DNA of 64,000 nucleotides. Origin: Engelhardtia mirabilis. Lineage in GTDB: Bacteria > Planctomycetota > UBA1135 > GCA-002686595. Position 1 is the stretch's first letter. Every line of letters starts with the position of its first letter. The notes beneath the pieces are model-generated. The model made no database searches and was not told the origin of the DNA. It saw nothing but the letters and a program-made list of their open reading frames with translations. Below, in pieces: positions 9,674 to 18,755 of the stretch. Location of the stretch: the NCBI RefSeq assembly GCF_007748095.1, contig NZ_CP036287.1:6386001-6450000 (forward strand). The letters are read 5' to 3'. Both the position numbers and the translations under genes were made by a program.

Positions 9674-10459
9674 TCAGACCACGAACCAATGGGCGTCGAC
9701 GCGGTGGCGCACGGTGAACTGCTCCGGCTTGTGAATCACCAGCAGCTCGGCCAACGCCGCGTCGAAGCGCTCGATCTCCTCCGCAACCAACGACGCCCCC
9801 ACGCCCCGGCTCGCGCGCATGCGGCCACGCCAGGTCTCGTGGGTGTAGGCGATCTCCTCGTCGTAGACGAAACAACCCGCCCACTCGACCAAGCCCTCCG
9901 CCCAGCTCGGTCGCAGAGGCACCTCGCCGGTGAAATCCGCGGCGGACCAATCGGGGTTGAACTCGAGCACCAAGTCCTCGGTGAGACGGACGAACTCGTC
10001 CTCGCGCGGCAACCAGTTGTGGTGGCCGGTGACGAGTAAGCCGCCCGGCACCAACACCCGGCGCAACTGCTCCACCACGCGTTCGGCGTCGAAGTAGAGG
10101 AAGCACTGGGTCGCCGTCGCGAGGTCGAACTCGGCCCGACCGAAGGGCAACTCCTCCGCCGGGCCGACCCGGAAGTCGATCTCGAGCCCCTGCGCCCGCG
10201 CCAACTCGCGCGCCGCCGCGATCTGCCCGGTGTCCGGGTCGATCCCGGCCACCCGCAGACCCGCGCGCGCCATGTGCGCAGCGACGAAGCCGGGCCCGGT
10301 GCCGAGGTCCAGGAGCCGCTGGCCCGCGAGGCCGATCCCGTGCCCGGCCAGCGCGCGGTACCAGCTCGCGGGAGGCCCGCTGCGGAACGTCACGTAGGCC
10401 TCGGAGGCGCGGCCCCACTCGACCCGTCGATCGCCGTCCTTCGCCCCGAGCCCGTGCAT
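9674..10459 (-). CDS. Class I SAM-dependent methyltransferase
   Basis: The 261-residue protein has a class I methyltransferase core: motif I LLDLGTGPGFVA (about residue 50), the acidic end of strand 2 in AGIDPDTGQ, motif II/III region GPAEELPFG followed by FDLATATQCFLYFD, and VLVPGGLLVTGHH. This is the ubiE/Methyltransf_11-like layout, acting on a small molecule rather than on DNA. The C-terminal 90 residues are variable and probably cap the substrate site. The ATG at 10459 is only 4 bp beyond the stop of the MoaD-like gene, so it is the last gene of a three-gene operon with the BNR propeller and the Gly-Gly protein. Substrate unknown. Confidence 0.88.
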   Translation of the reverse strand: MHGLGAKDGDRRVEWGRASEAYVTFRSGPPASWYRALAGHGIGLAGQRLLDLGTGPGFVAAHMARAGLRVAGIDPDTGQIAAARELARAQGLEIDFRVGPAEELPFGRAEFDLATATQCFLYFDAERVVEQLRRVLVPGGLLVTGHHNWLPREDEFVRLTEDLVLEFNPDWSAADFTGEVPLRPSWAEGLVEWAGCFVYDEEIAYTHETWRGRMRASRGVGASLVAEEIERFDAALAELLVIHKPEQFTVRHRVDAHWFVV

Positions 10460-10463
10460 CGAC

Positions 10464-10733
10464 TCAACCGCCGCTCAGAGCGCCGAGCACGTGCACCCGT
10501 TCGACGCCGTCCAAGACCTCGTTCGCATCGCGACACGCGCGCCGGTCCAGGAACAGTGCGATGTGCGGGCGCAGGCCCCCCTGCTCGTCCAGCACGCGGA
10601 AGGCGAGGCCCTTGTGGCGCGTCTCCAAGTCGGCGAAGAGCTCGGCCACGGTCGCGCCCGATCCGCGCACGAGCTCCGCGCCGCCGGTGTACTCGAACAG
10701 GATCGAGCCCACGCGCACTTCGACCTCGCTCAC
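10464..10733 (-). CDS. MoaD/ThiS-like small beta-grasp protein ending in Gly-Gly
   Basis: An 89-residue protein read from a GTG at 10733. It has the beta-grasp pattern of MoaD/ThiS: a short first strand (VRVGSILFEYTGG), an alpha-helical segment starting GATVAELFADLE, central strands ending in HIALFLDRR, and the C-terminus LGALSGG. Family members are sulfur carriers whose terminal Gly-Gly is adenylated and thiocarboxylated by an E1-like enzyme. The GTG overlaps the TGA of the upstream BNR propeller gene by 4 bp, so the two are translationally coupled. No molybdopterin, thiamine or E1-like gene is in the window, so the partner is unknown. A sulfur carrier or a protein-modifier role are both possible. 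Confidence 0.82.
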   Translation of the reverse strand: MSEVEVRVGSILFEYTGGAELVRGSGATVAELFADLETRHKGLAFRVLDEQGGLRPHIALFLDRRACRDANEVLDGVERVHVLGALSGG

Positions 10734-11941
10734 TGGCGCGGCACCGTGCGGACGCTGTGGATGTAGGGCAGGTGCTGGGCCAGGCACTCGAACTTCTCGC
10801 CGCCGTCGCGGCCGATCCAGACCTCGCCCGAAGTCGTTCCGAAGTAGAGCGTGGGCGACTTGGGATCGCTGTCGATCGTCAAGGCCTGACGCAGCACCGT
10901 GTGCCAACCCTGCTCGGGCAGGCCCTTGTCGAGCCGCGTCCAACTGCGACCGGCGTTCGACGTGCGGTACAGGGCCGGCTTGCCGCCGGGGCTGGTGCGC
11001 GGCCAGATCTGCGTGCCGTCCATCGGCAGCACCCAGACCGTGTCGCGGTCGGTGGGGTGCCCGACCACGCCGAAGCCGATGTCGCCGACCTTCTTGGGCA
11101 TCTTGGCGCCGATCCGCACCCAACCCTCGCCGTCGCCGACGGTGCGGTCCAGGCGGTAGATGCCGCAGTGGTTCTGCTGGTAGAGGCGATCGGGGTCGGC
11201 CGGGTGCAGGATCACGCAGTGGGGATCCTGGCCGAACTCGGGGTACTCCTCGGGGCCGAAGGTGACCTGCACGCCGCGGTTCAGCGGGCGCCAGCTCGCG
11301 CCCTGGTCGGTGCTCTCGAAGGTCCCGCCGGAGCTCATCGAGAGGTACATGTGGGCCGCGTCGCGCGGGTCGATCAGGATCGAGTGCAAGAGCGAGCCGA
11401 TCGGCGAGCCGTCCTCGGTGATCGACCATTTGGCGTAGTTCGGGTTCAGGTTGAAGCCGTCGACCCCGGCCCAGTTGTCACCCCGATCCTCGGAGCGGAA
11501 CAGGCCCTGGGGGCCGGTGCCGCAGTACCAGACCCCCGGCTCGGAGGCGTGCCCGGGCTCCAGCCAGAAGTTCATCTTCACGGTCATGCCGCGCGAGGTG
11601 CCGTCCTCGCGCTTTTGCCGCTTCGAGCCCTCCGGCAGTGGGTCGAAACGCGGCGTGGAGGCGACCTCCGTCCACTTGCGGCCGAGGTTGGTGGAGCGAT
11701 ACATGGTCGGCCCCAGGTGCCCCAGCCCGCCGGTCATCAAGAGGGTCTTGCCGTCGCGCGGATCCAGCCGCAGGTCATGGACCTGGGTGCCCAGGACGAA
11801 GGGCCCTTGCAGCTTCCAGCCCGAGCGCCCGCGCCCGGCTTCCAGGATGAAGCCACCCTTGCGGGTCCCGATCAGCAGCCGGTGGGGCTCGGCCGAGCTC
11901 GGACGGGGGGTGCTTCGACGGGCGGACGCTTTTTTCGACAT
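10730..11941 (-). CDS. BNR/sialidase-like beta-propeller protein
   Basis: A 403-residue cytoplasmic-looking protein (no signal peptide). It opens with HRLLIGTRKGGFIL and contains repeated BNR/Asp-box-like units such as YRSTNLGRKWTE, FRSEDRGDNWAG, FESTDQGASWRP and YRTSNAGRSWTR, the pattern of VPS10/sialidase propeller blades. Annotated relatives are called exo-alpha-sialidase or glycosyl hydrolase, but the catalytic Arg triad of true sialidases is not evident, so I would not assign that activity. Its TGA overlaps the start of the MoaD-like gene, forming an operon with that gene and a methyltransferase. I chose the ATG at 11941 (MSKKASARRS). An in-frame start at 11986 would add 15 residues. Confidence 0.83.
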   Translation of the reverse strand: MSKKASARRSTPRPSSAEPHRLLIGTRKGGFILEAGRGRSGWKLQGPFVLGTQVHDLRLDPRDGKTLLMTGGLGHLGPTMYRSTNLGRKWTEVASTPRFDPLPEGSKRQKREDGTSRGMTVKMNFWLEPGHASEPGVWYCGTGPQGLFRSEDRGDNWAGVDGFNLNPNYAKWSITEDGSPIGSLLHSILIDPRDAAHMYLSMSSGGTFESTDQGASWRPLNRGVQVTFGPEEYPEFGQDPHCVILHPADPDRLYQQNHCGIYRLDRTVGDGEGWVRIGAKMPKKVGDIGFGVVGHPTDRDTVWVLPMDGTQIWPRTSPGGKPALYRTSNAGRSWTRLDKGLPEQGWHTVLRQALTIDSDPKSPTLYFGTTSGEVWIGRDGGEKFECLAQHLPYIHSVRTVPRQ

Positions 11942-12209
11942 CGGTCGGGTCGGTGGGGTTGGGACCTGTGGGCGGAGCCCGGACAAGGGGCGCCAATGCT
12001 AGCCACAGGACCGTTCTCAGTCGCTGGGGAGCCAGCCTGCCTACAACGGTCCGAACGCCCCCCACCCCCCTCCACGGCCCCAGGGACGGCGGTTTGATCC
12101 CCCCTCATCGCCGATTGCGGCGTAGCCTTTCACGGTCCCCTCCCCCCGCGCCGGGCCCGGCAGGCCCGCTGACCCTTCCCTACCCGCTTCTCCTTTGACC
12201 AGGACGACG

Positions 12210-14540
12210 ATGAGACCTGTCACGTCCCTCGCCGCGGTCGCCCTCGTGGGCGCCGCCGCGACCCCGGCCCTGGCCTCCGACCTCAAGCTCAACGGCCAGG
12301 CCTCCGCCTCGGTGGGCCTGGGCTCGAGCGTCCAGATCGACCTCACCGGCAACCCGGGCCTCGTGTCCGTGATCGCCCTCGACGTCAGCGCTGGTCCGGT
12401 GGCCTACCTCGGCGAGAGCCTTCCGATCGGCCTCACCCCGGCCCTCACGAACATCGCGATCGGCGTCACCGACGGCACCGGCCTGTTCAGCTTCCCCACG
12501 GCGGTCCCGAACGACCCCGTGCTCGAAGGGGTGACCTTCTACCTGCTCGGCGCGGTGATCGATCCCGGCGACGCCAACGGCATCGACTTCTCGAACGGCG
12601 CCGACCTGACCATTGGCGGCGAGCCGACCGAGATCGACCTGGTGGGCGTGGTGCGCGCCGGCTACCCCTACTTCGACTGGATCACCTCGGTCCGCGAGGG
12701 TGATGACCTGATCATCGCCCTGGATCCGGCCCAGCACCCGGCCCTGGCGGGCCAGACCCTCGACGTTTACGTCGTGGCCGACAAGACCAAGGCCCAGTGG
12801 GACGCCGACGCGACCCTGACCGACGTCAGCGGCGGCGCAACCCAGGTGACCTTCACCGCCACCGACATCCAGTCGAACACCTTCGTGATCGACAACGGCA
12901 CCCTGTCGGGTGATGCCGGCGCTGGCCTCGGCGTGGGCTACGACGTGATCGTCGACGTCGACGGCAACGGCCAGCTGTCCGCCGCCGACCTGGTCGACGG
13001 CTACGAGGCCCCCGTAGGCCTCTACATCTGCGCCGACCCGGCGGTGGGCGGTCCCTACTCGGTGGTCGAGACGATCTACACCGGCGGGACATTCCTCGGG
13101 CAGGACCTGTACTACCCGTCCAACATCGCCGAGCTGACCGACGTGCCCGTGGTCATCGTGAGCCACGGCAACGGTCACAACTACCAGTGGTACGACCACA
13201 TCGGATACCACCTGGCCTCCTACGGCTACGTGGTCATGTCGCACCAGAACAACACGGTGCCCGGCATCGAGACGGCGTCGACCACGACTTTGACCAACAC
13301 TGACGCGTTCCTGGGCAACCTGGGCGTGCTCGCCGGTGGCGTGCTCGCGGGTCACGTCGACCCGCACAACGTCACCTGGATCGGCCACAGCCGCGGTGGC
13401 GAGGGCGTCGCCCGCGCCTACGACCGCATCGTCGACGGGACCTACGTCCCGAACAACTTCACGGCGGACGACATCACGCTGATCTCGAGCATGGCGCCCA
13501 CGGACTTCCTGGGCACCAACAGCGCCAACCCCCACGACAAGCCCTACCACCTGTGGGTCGGCGCCGGTGACTCCGACGTCTCGGGCTGCGCCAACACCGA
13601 CATCGTCCAGTCCTACCACCTGCTGACCCGCGCCGAGAACCAGCGCCAGTCGACGACCCTCTACGGCGTCGGCCACGCCTGGTTCCACGACAACGGCGGC
13701 ACCACGTGGTTCACGGGCCCCTGCGCCCTGAACGAGAACCTGGCCCACGGGATCATCCTTGGCTACCTGCTGCCGCTGGTGGAATACCACGTGCGCGGCA
13801 ACGCGGCCGGCAAGGACTGGCTCACGCGCCAGTACGAGGACCTGCACCCGCAGAGCGCCCCGATCGGCAACCCCTGCATCGTGGTCAACATGCAGTTCCG
13901 CGAGGGCGTCGAGAGCGGCAAGCTCGTGATCGACGACTTCCAGACCCAGCCGAGCGAGCTGATCGCGAGCTCCGGCGCGACGGTCACCTCGACCCTGACG
14001 ACCCTGGTCCAGGGCCAGTTGAACGACCCCGACTCGGACTTCACCCACTCCAACGCCGAGACCTTCAACGGCATGACCCAGTGCAGCAACTCCGACCCCG
14101 AGGTCGGCCTGGTGCTGGGCTACACCAGCGTCGACGCGGAGCTGGTCTACGACCTGCTCCCCGCCGATCAGGACTGGAGCGACATGCACGCCCTGTCCTT
14201 CCGCGCCTGCCAGGTCACGCGTCACCCCAACACCACCTTCGAGCTGGCCGACACCATCTTCGAGGTGCGCCTCGTGGACACCGACGGTGACTCCAGCACG
14301 ATCCGCCTCGACGCCATCGAAGCGGGCATCGAAGAGCCCTACCAGCGCACGAGCTGCGGCTCGGGCGTGGGCTGGGGCAACGAGTTCGAGCAGGTCCGTA
14401 TCGGCCTGCGTGGATTCACCGTGGGCCAGCCGGCCCTTGACCTCGATTCGATCGACCGCGTCGAGTTCCTCTTCGGTCCCTCCCACGGCAGCAGCGCTGG
14501 CCGACTGGGTCTGGACGACATCGAAGTCACCGCCAACTGA
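12210..14540 (+). CDS. Secreted alpha/beta hydrolase, tandem copy 1
   Basis: A 776-residue exported protein with a signal peptide ending near ALAS. Residues about 25-140 are a beta-rich module shared with other secreted proteins here. The central alpha/beta-hydrolase domain has the oxyanion segment VVIVSHGNGHNYQW, the nucleophile elbow GHSRGGEG with Ser394, an acidic candidate in WVGAGDSDVSG and a His candidate in GVGHAWFH. This resembles the chlorophyllase / PET-hydrolase-like branch acting on esters. The last 200 residues look like a beta-sandwich. The ATG at 12210 is preferred over a TTG at 12195. It is followed after 23 bp by a small exported protein and then by a close paralogue. Substrate unknown. 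Confidence 0.85.
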   Translation: MRPVTSLAAVALVGAAATPALASDLKLNGQASASVGLGSSVQIDLTGNPGLVSVIALDVSAGPVAYLGESLPIGLTPALTNIAIGVTDGTGLFSFPTAVPNDPVLEGVTFYLLGAVIDPGDANGIDFSNGADLTIGGEPTEIDLVGVVRAGYPYFDWITSVREGDDLIIALDPAQHPALAGQTLDVYVVADKTKAQWDADATLTDVSGGATQVTFTATDIQSNTFVIDNGTLSGDAGAGLGVGYDVIVDVDGNGQLSAADLVDGYEAPVGLYICADPAVGGPYSVVETIYTGGTFLGQDLYYPSNIAELTDVPVVIVSHGNGHNYQWYDHIGYHLASYGYVVMSHQNNTVPGIETASTTTLTNTDAFLGNLGVLAGGVLAGHVDPHNVTWIGHSRGGEGVARAYDRIVDGTYVPNNFTADDITLISSMAPTDFLGTNSANPHDKPYHLWVGAGDSDVSGCANTDIVQSYHLLTRAENQRQSTTLYGVGHAWFHDNGGTTWFTGPCALNENLAHGIILGYLLPLVEYHVRGNAAGKDWLTRQYEDLHPQSAPIGNPCIVVNMQFREGVESGKLVIDDFQTQPSELIASSGATVTSTLTTLVQGQLNDPDSDFTHSNAETFNGMTQCSNSDPEVGLVLGYTSVDAELVYDLLPADQDWSDMHALSFRACQVTRHPNTTFELADTIFEVRLVDTDGDSSTIRLDAIEAGIEEPYQRTSCGSGVGWGNEFEQVRIGLRGFTVGQPALDLDSIDRVEFLFGPSHGSSAGRLGLDDIEVTAN

Positions 14541-14563
14541 CCCACAGGACCCGAGCCAACACC

Positions 14564-15181
14564 ATGCGTAATCGATCCATCGTCGCAGCCGTGGCCGCCG
14601 CCGCCCTCCTGGGTGGCGGGGTCATCGCCTACAACAGCGACACCAACAACCCGACCCAAGAGCCCCTGGTCAGCGCCCCGCAAGAGGCGCCGATCCGGCT
14701 GATCGAGGCCCAGCCCTTCGAGGTGCTGACGCCCCTGACCCACTACATGCGGGCCGAGCAGCCCAGCTACACGAAGGGCATGCTGCTGGTCCTCAGCGGT
14801 GACCCGACCCTGCTGCGGCCGCGTCAGTCCCTCGAGAACGTGCTCTACGTGGGCGCGGAGACCGCCGAGCGCATCAACACCGGGGAGCAATCGGGCTACC
14901 TGGTGGTGGTCGTGCCCGGTGAGGTCGACCTGGCGAGCTCGCCGATCTTCCTGGGCTCGCCGGCCCTGCCCGAGCAGGTCACCGCGGCCGACGCCCAGCG
15001 CCAGCTCGAGATCGCCCTGGACTCCGGCCTGACCGGTCAGAGCGTGCCCGTGGCCGACCCGATCCAGGTCGCCGACGGCTACGAGCTGCACCGCTTCGCC
15101 AGCTACCTGGTCGAGCGCTACGCGCCCGACGAGGCCGACCTGATCAGCGGCCTGCGGGCCCAGCGGATCACGTTCCAGTAA
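14564..15181 (+). CDS. Small exported protein of unknown function
   Basis: This 205-residue protein begins MRNRS followed by an Ala-rich hydrophobic helix (about residues 6-24). That fits a signal peptide or a single membrane anchor, and there is no lipobox Cys. The mature part is acidic, with no motif I recognise; segments such as GYLVVVVPGEVDLASSPIFLG suggest beta structure. It lies 23 bp downstream of the first alpha/beta hydrolase, so the two are probably cotranscribed. A role as partner or anchor for that hydrolase is inference only. A strong hairpin follows. Confidence 0.75.
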   Translation: MRNRSIVAAVAAAALLGGGVIAYNSDTNNPTQEPLVSAPQEAPIRLIEAQPFEVLTPLTHYMRAEQPSYTKGMLLVLSGDPTLLRPRQSLENVLYVGAETAERINTGEQSGYLVVVVPGEVDLASSPIFLGSPALPEQVTAADAQRQLEIALDSGLTGQSVPVADPIQVADGYELHRFASYLVERYAPDEADLISGLRAQRITFQ

Positions 15182-15564
15182 GGCGACTGCCAAAGGGCGG
15201 ACGCCAGGTCCGCCCCGGTCGCCGGCGAGCTCGCCGGCGGCCGGAGTCATCGAGCGAGCGGGGCCCGCGCCTTCCACCGAAGGCCGGGCCCCGCTGCATT
15301 CCCGGGGCGCTTCGACCCGACCTGTGGCCGCCCCTGGCCGGCGGGCGGAGCTGCGCGACCCGATCCGCCGCACGCGCGGCGCGGACCCCCGGCTGCGGGG
15401 ATCGGGATCACGGGGCATCGACGGCTGACGATCCGTGGGCACTGGCCGCGCAAGTGGATCACCGATGCGGGCCTGCGCCCGCCGAAAACCCCGCCCGGCG
15501 CGCCGCGCATGGGCCCACGCCGCCGACCGCCGGCGGCCTCGACTCCAGCACGAACGATCCGACC
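15182..15564. other. Intergenic region between the tandem hydrolase units
   Basis: Apart from the hairpins at 15195-15295, about 270 bp remain before the ATG at 15565. An upstream in-frame ATG at 15454 would add a Pro/Arg-rich leader before the signal peptide and is probably not used. I recognise no other element. Confidence 0.45.
15195..15295. terminator. Cluster of strong hairpins after the hydrolase operon
   Basis: Three structures lie between the stop at 15181 and the next gene. GGGCGGAC at 15195-15202 pairs with 15208-15215. An 18-bp perfect palindrome occupies 15221-15238. AGCGGGGCCCG at 15257-15267 pairs with 15285-15295 and continues inward through GCCTTC/GAAGGC (69-74 with 79-84), giving a 17-bp stem with one bulge. 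No T-tract follows, so any termination would rely on the stem alone. Confidence 0.55.
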
Positions 15565-17913
15565 ATGCGTCACCTCCCCGCCGCCTCGCCCTGCGTCCTC
15601 GCGACCGCCGCCCTGGCCGGTCTGGCCCTGACCGCCCAGGCCTCCGACCTGACCCTCGACGGGCGCACGTCGACCGTCGCGCAGCTCGGGTCGAGCCTCG
15701 CGATCGAGCTCACCGGCGCGCCAGGCCAGGTGGCCCTGGTCGGCGTGGACGTGAGCCCCGGCCCCGTGGACCTGTTCGGCCAGAGCATTCCGATCGGGCT
15801 CACGCCCGCCTTCGCGTTCGTCGGCGACGGCCCGACCGACGGCTCGGGCAGCTTCGGCTTCAGCCTGGTCCTGCCGAGCGACCCGGCCCTCGACGGCGTG
15901 ACCTTCTACCTGGTCGGCGTGCTCGCCGATCCGACCGGTTCGGCACCCCTGGATTTCTCGGGCAGCGCCGACGTGACCCTGACCGTCGACCTCGCCCCGG
16001 TGGCGGACGAGTTGGTGGGCGTGTCGCGTCCGGCCCTGCCCCACTTCGACTGGATCACGACGGTGCGCGAGGGCGACCCGCTCGAGTTCGCGGTCGACCC
16101 GGGCCAGAGCGGCTTCCTCGCGGGCCAATCGGGCACGGCCTACGTCACCGCCGACCGCACCCGCGCCCAATGGAACGCCAACCCCGCGTTGGTGGACCTC
16201 TCCGGCGACGGCCCCGACGCGATCGCCTTCCCCGGCGGCGCCATCACCCAGAACCGCTTCACCGTCGACGCGGGCACCCTCTCGGGCGACGCCGGCGCGA
16301 GCCTGGGCGTCGGCTACGACCTGGTGATCGACCTGGACGGCGACGGCCAGCTCTCCAACGGCGACCTGATCGACGGCTACGACGGCGCGGGCTTCTTCGT
16401 CGCGCGCGACCCGTCCCTGCCGGGGCCCTTTGCGGTGACCGAGATCCTCTACTCGGGCGGCCAGTGGCTGGGGCAGAACCTGTTCTATCCCACCAACATC
16501 GCCGAGCTCGACAACGTGCCGGTGGTCATCGTCAGCCACGGCAACGGGCACAACTACCAGTGGTACGACCACATCGGCAACCACCTGGCCTCCTACGGCT
16601 ACGTGGTGATGTCCCACGAGAACAACACCGGCCCGGGCATCGGCACCGCCTCGACCACGACCCTGACCAACACCGACTACTTCTACGGCAACCTCGCGAC
16701 CATCGCGGGCGGGGCGCTGGTCGGCAAGCTCGACAAGTCGCGCACGACCTGGATCGGCCACAGCCGCGGCGGCGAGGGCATCGTGCGCGCCTACGACAAG
16801 CTGTTCGACGGCGTCTACGTGCCGACGAACTTCTCGATCGGCGACATCACGCTCCTGTCGAGCATCGCGCCGACCGTGTTCTTCGGTAAGGGCAACTCCG
16901 CGCCCCACGCGGTCGACTACCACCTCTGGGTCGGCGCCGGGGACTCGGACGTGTCGGGCTGCGTGGTCGCCGACGCGACCCAGTCCTTCCAGCTCTACGG
17001 CCGCGCCGAGAACGAGCGCGCCGCGATCAGTCTCTACGGCGTGGGCCACGGCTGGTTCCACAACGGCGGCGGCAGCGCCTTCGTCAACGGCCCCTGTCAG
17101 ATCGGCCGGCCCGAGACGCACCGCATCATGCGCGGCTACCTGCTGCCCCTGGTCGAGTTCCACGTGCGTGGCAACCCGGCGGCCAAGGACTGGCTGTGGC
17201 GCCAGTACGAGGACCTGCACCCGCAGAGCAAGCCCGACAACCCCTGCATCGTGGCCAACATCCAGTGGACCGAGGGCGCCGAGACCGGGAAGCTCGTGAT
17301 CGACGACTTCCAGGGCGACGCGGACCCGTTCACGACCGTCGGCGGCGCGCTGGTCACGACGGACCTGGTCGAGTGGGAGCAGAGCCGGCTGCAGGACGAC
17401 ACCACGAGCCTGACCTACGACCCGCTCGACATCATGAACGGCATGACCTACGGCCAGCCGGCCGACAAGGAGGCCGGGGCGGTGCTGCGCTTCGACGGGC
17501 TCGCCGACTACAGCCTGGTCTACGACCTGCCCGCCGCCCAGCGCGACTGGAGCGGGCACCGCTGGCTGACCTTCCGCACGGCCCAGCGCACCCGCGACCC
17601 GCTGACCACGGCGCTCTTGGCCGACGAGGTCTTCGAAGTGCGCCTGGTCGACACCGCCGGCCACACGAGCACCCTGCGCGTCGATGCGCTCCTGGCCGGC
17701 ATCGAGGAGCCCTACCAGCGCAGCGGCTGCGGCAGCGGCGTGGGCTGGATCAACGACTTCGAGTCCGTGCGCCTGGGGCTGCGCGGCTTCGCCGTCGCCG
17801 AGCCGGAGCTGGACCTGGGCCAGATCGAGCGCCTCGAGTTCCTGTTCGGCCCGAGCCACGGCAGCACGGCGGGCAGCCTGGGCCTCGACGACATCGAGCT
17901 GCAGGTCGAGTAG
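15565..17913 (+). CDS. Secreted alpha/beta hydrolase, tandem copy 2
   Basis: A 782-residue paralogue of the protein at 12210-14540, alignable end to end: a signal peptide, the N-terminal beta module, the same oxyanion segment (VVIVSHGNGHNYQW), the nucleophile elbow GHSRGGEG with Ser400, the acidic segment WVGAGDSDVSG and the His segment GVGHGWFH, and the same C-terminal sandwich. One visible difference is a dipeptide change downstream of the elbow (KGNSAP versus TNSANP). The ATG at 15565 starts the signal peptide. There is no second copy of the small exported protein after it. Recent tandem duplication followed by divergence is the simplest explanation. Confidence 0.85.
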   Translation: MRHLPAASPCVLATAALAGLALTAQASDLTLDGRTSTVAQLGSSLAIELTGAPGQVALVGVDVSPGPVDLFGQSIPIGLTPAFAFVGDGPTDGSGSFGFSLVLPSDPALDGVTFYLVGVLADPTGSAPLDFSGSADVTLTVDLAPVADELVGVSRPALPHFDWITTVREGDPLEFAVDPGQSGFLAGQSGTAYVTADRTRAQWNANPALVDLSGDGPDAIAFPGGAITQNRFTVDAGTLSGDAGASLGVGYDLVIDLDGDGQLSNGDLIDGYDGAGFFVARDPSLPGPFAVTEILYSGGQWLGQNLFYPTNIAELDNVPVVIVSHGNGHNYQWYDHIGNHLASYGYVVMSHENNTGPGIGTASTTTLTNTDYFYGNLATIAGGALVGKLDKSRTTWIGHSRGGEGIVRAYDKLFDGVYVPTNFSIGDITLLSSIAPTVFFGKGNSAPHAVDYHLWVGAGDSDVSGCVVADATQSFQLYGRAENERAAISLYGVGHGWFHNGGGSAFVNGPCQIGRPETHRIMRGYLLPLVEFHVRGNPAAKDWLWRQYEDLHPQSKPDNPCIVANIQWTEGAETGKLVIDDFQGDADPFTTVGGALVTTDLVEWEQSRLQDDTTSLTYDPLDIMNGMTYGQPADKEAGAVLRFDGLADYSLVYDLPAAQRDWSGHRWLTFRTAQRTRDPLTTALLADEVFEVRLVDTAGHTSTLRVDALLAGIEEPYQRSGCGSGVGWINDFESVRLGLRGFAVAEPELDLGQIERLEFLFGPSHGSTAGSLGLDDIELQVE

Positions 17914-17920
17914 CGCCTGA

Positions 17921-17945
17921 AAGGGGGGGGCCACGGCTCCCCCTT
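17921..17945 (+). terminator. Hairpin after alpha/beta hydrolase copy 2
   Basis: AAGGGGG (17921-17927) can pair with CCCCCTT (17939-17945), 8 bp after the stop of the hydrolase. A run of eight G lets the stem slide. No long T-tract follows, so this is a weak terminator candidate. Confidence 0.45.
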
Positions 17946-17991
17946 CGCCCCTGTTGCTAGATGGTCCCCGCGCGCGACTCGCGCGCGATCG

Positions 17992-18684
17992 TCAATGACC
18001 GGCGATGACGATCGCGCCGTCGGTCGATTGGGTCAGGAGCTGGCCCATCAGCCAGTTCTTCTCGAACTCGAGGTCGTAGATCTCCGGCCGCTCCGCGGGG
18101 TCGATCACCAGCTCCACGAGCTTGTTCCGGTCCTCGGTGCTCTGCCAGCAGCGCACGATTCGCTCCCGATAGCGATTGGCCGTGATCGGCAGGCCGCGCA
18201 GGTACTCCTGATCGCCGTCGTACACCGGCATGGGCACGACCCGGGCGAGCCCGTTCGACTCCAGTCGCTCGAATTCCGACTCGACCTCGATCTCGTAGGC
18301 GTTCGAAACGGCCTCGTAGGCGCTTTGCAGCTCGAGTGGCGAGAGACCGCGGTACTTGTCCGCGAGGTCGTTCGGATCCGGCCGCAAGAGGGGCACGCCC
18401 TCGATGATCGGATCGGACGGCAGCCCGATGACTTTGGAAGTGCGATCACCCCAGCGCTCCGTCGGCGCGCGAACAGGCGGATCCTGAACCGGCGGCAGTG
18501 CCGGCTCGGTCAGCGTGACGAGAGCCTCGTCCAGCTGGCCGACTGCGCGAGCGTCCGCCTCACCGCCGGTCGGCCAGAGGGCGCCGTCGACGACCGGCGT
18601 GGCGCCGAGCCAAGTGCGTACCGCGATGGTCAGCGCAGCGAGCAGGACCACGGCTATCGCCCATCGGGTGAAGCTGCATCTCAT
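17992..18684 (-). CDS. Anchored protein of unknown function
   Basis: A 230-residue protein beginning MRCSFTRW and a hydrophobic helix (about residues 8-25), indicating a signal anchor. The rest is soluble, acidic and predicted helical between residues 105 and 160 (SAYEAVSNAYEIEVESEFERLESN), with no recognised domain. Its amino-acid composition is less Ala/Gly-rich than its neighbours. It sits beside a decayed methyltransferase fragment and another anchored orphan at 19123-20097, in a patch that looks rearranged. Function unknown. Confidence 0.6.
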   Translation of the reverse strand: MRCSFTRWAIAVVLLAALTIAVRTWLGATPVVDGALWPTGGEADARAVGQLDEALVTLTEPALPPVQDPPVRAPTERWGDRTSKVIGLPSDPIIEGVPLLRPDPNDLADKYRGLSPLELQSAYEAVSNAYEIEVESEFERLESNGLARVVPMPVYDGDQEYLRGLPITANRYRERIVRCWQSTEDRNKLVELVIDPAERPEIYDLEFEKNWLMGQLLTQSTDGAIVIAGH

Positions 18685-18755
18685 TGTCGATCGGACGCCA
18701 TTAGGACGAGTCGGCGCCCGCGCTCAATGGGCGCCGAGGCTCGCGTCGCTCGAGA

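Noticed and set aside
10730..11941. Calling the BNR propeller a true sialidase
   Set aside because: Asp-box-like repeats are present but the catalytic Arg triad and nucleophile Tyr are not evident.
15247..17934. 895-residue minus-strand frame
   Set aside because: Antisense to the second alpha/beta hydrolase, which has an intact nucleophile elbow and a paralogue; the antisense protein has no recognisable fold.
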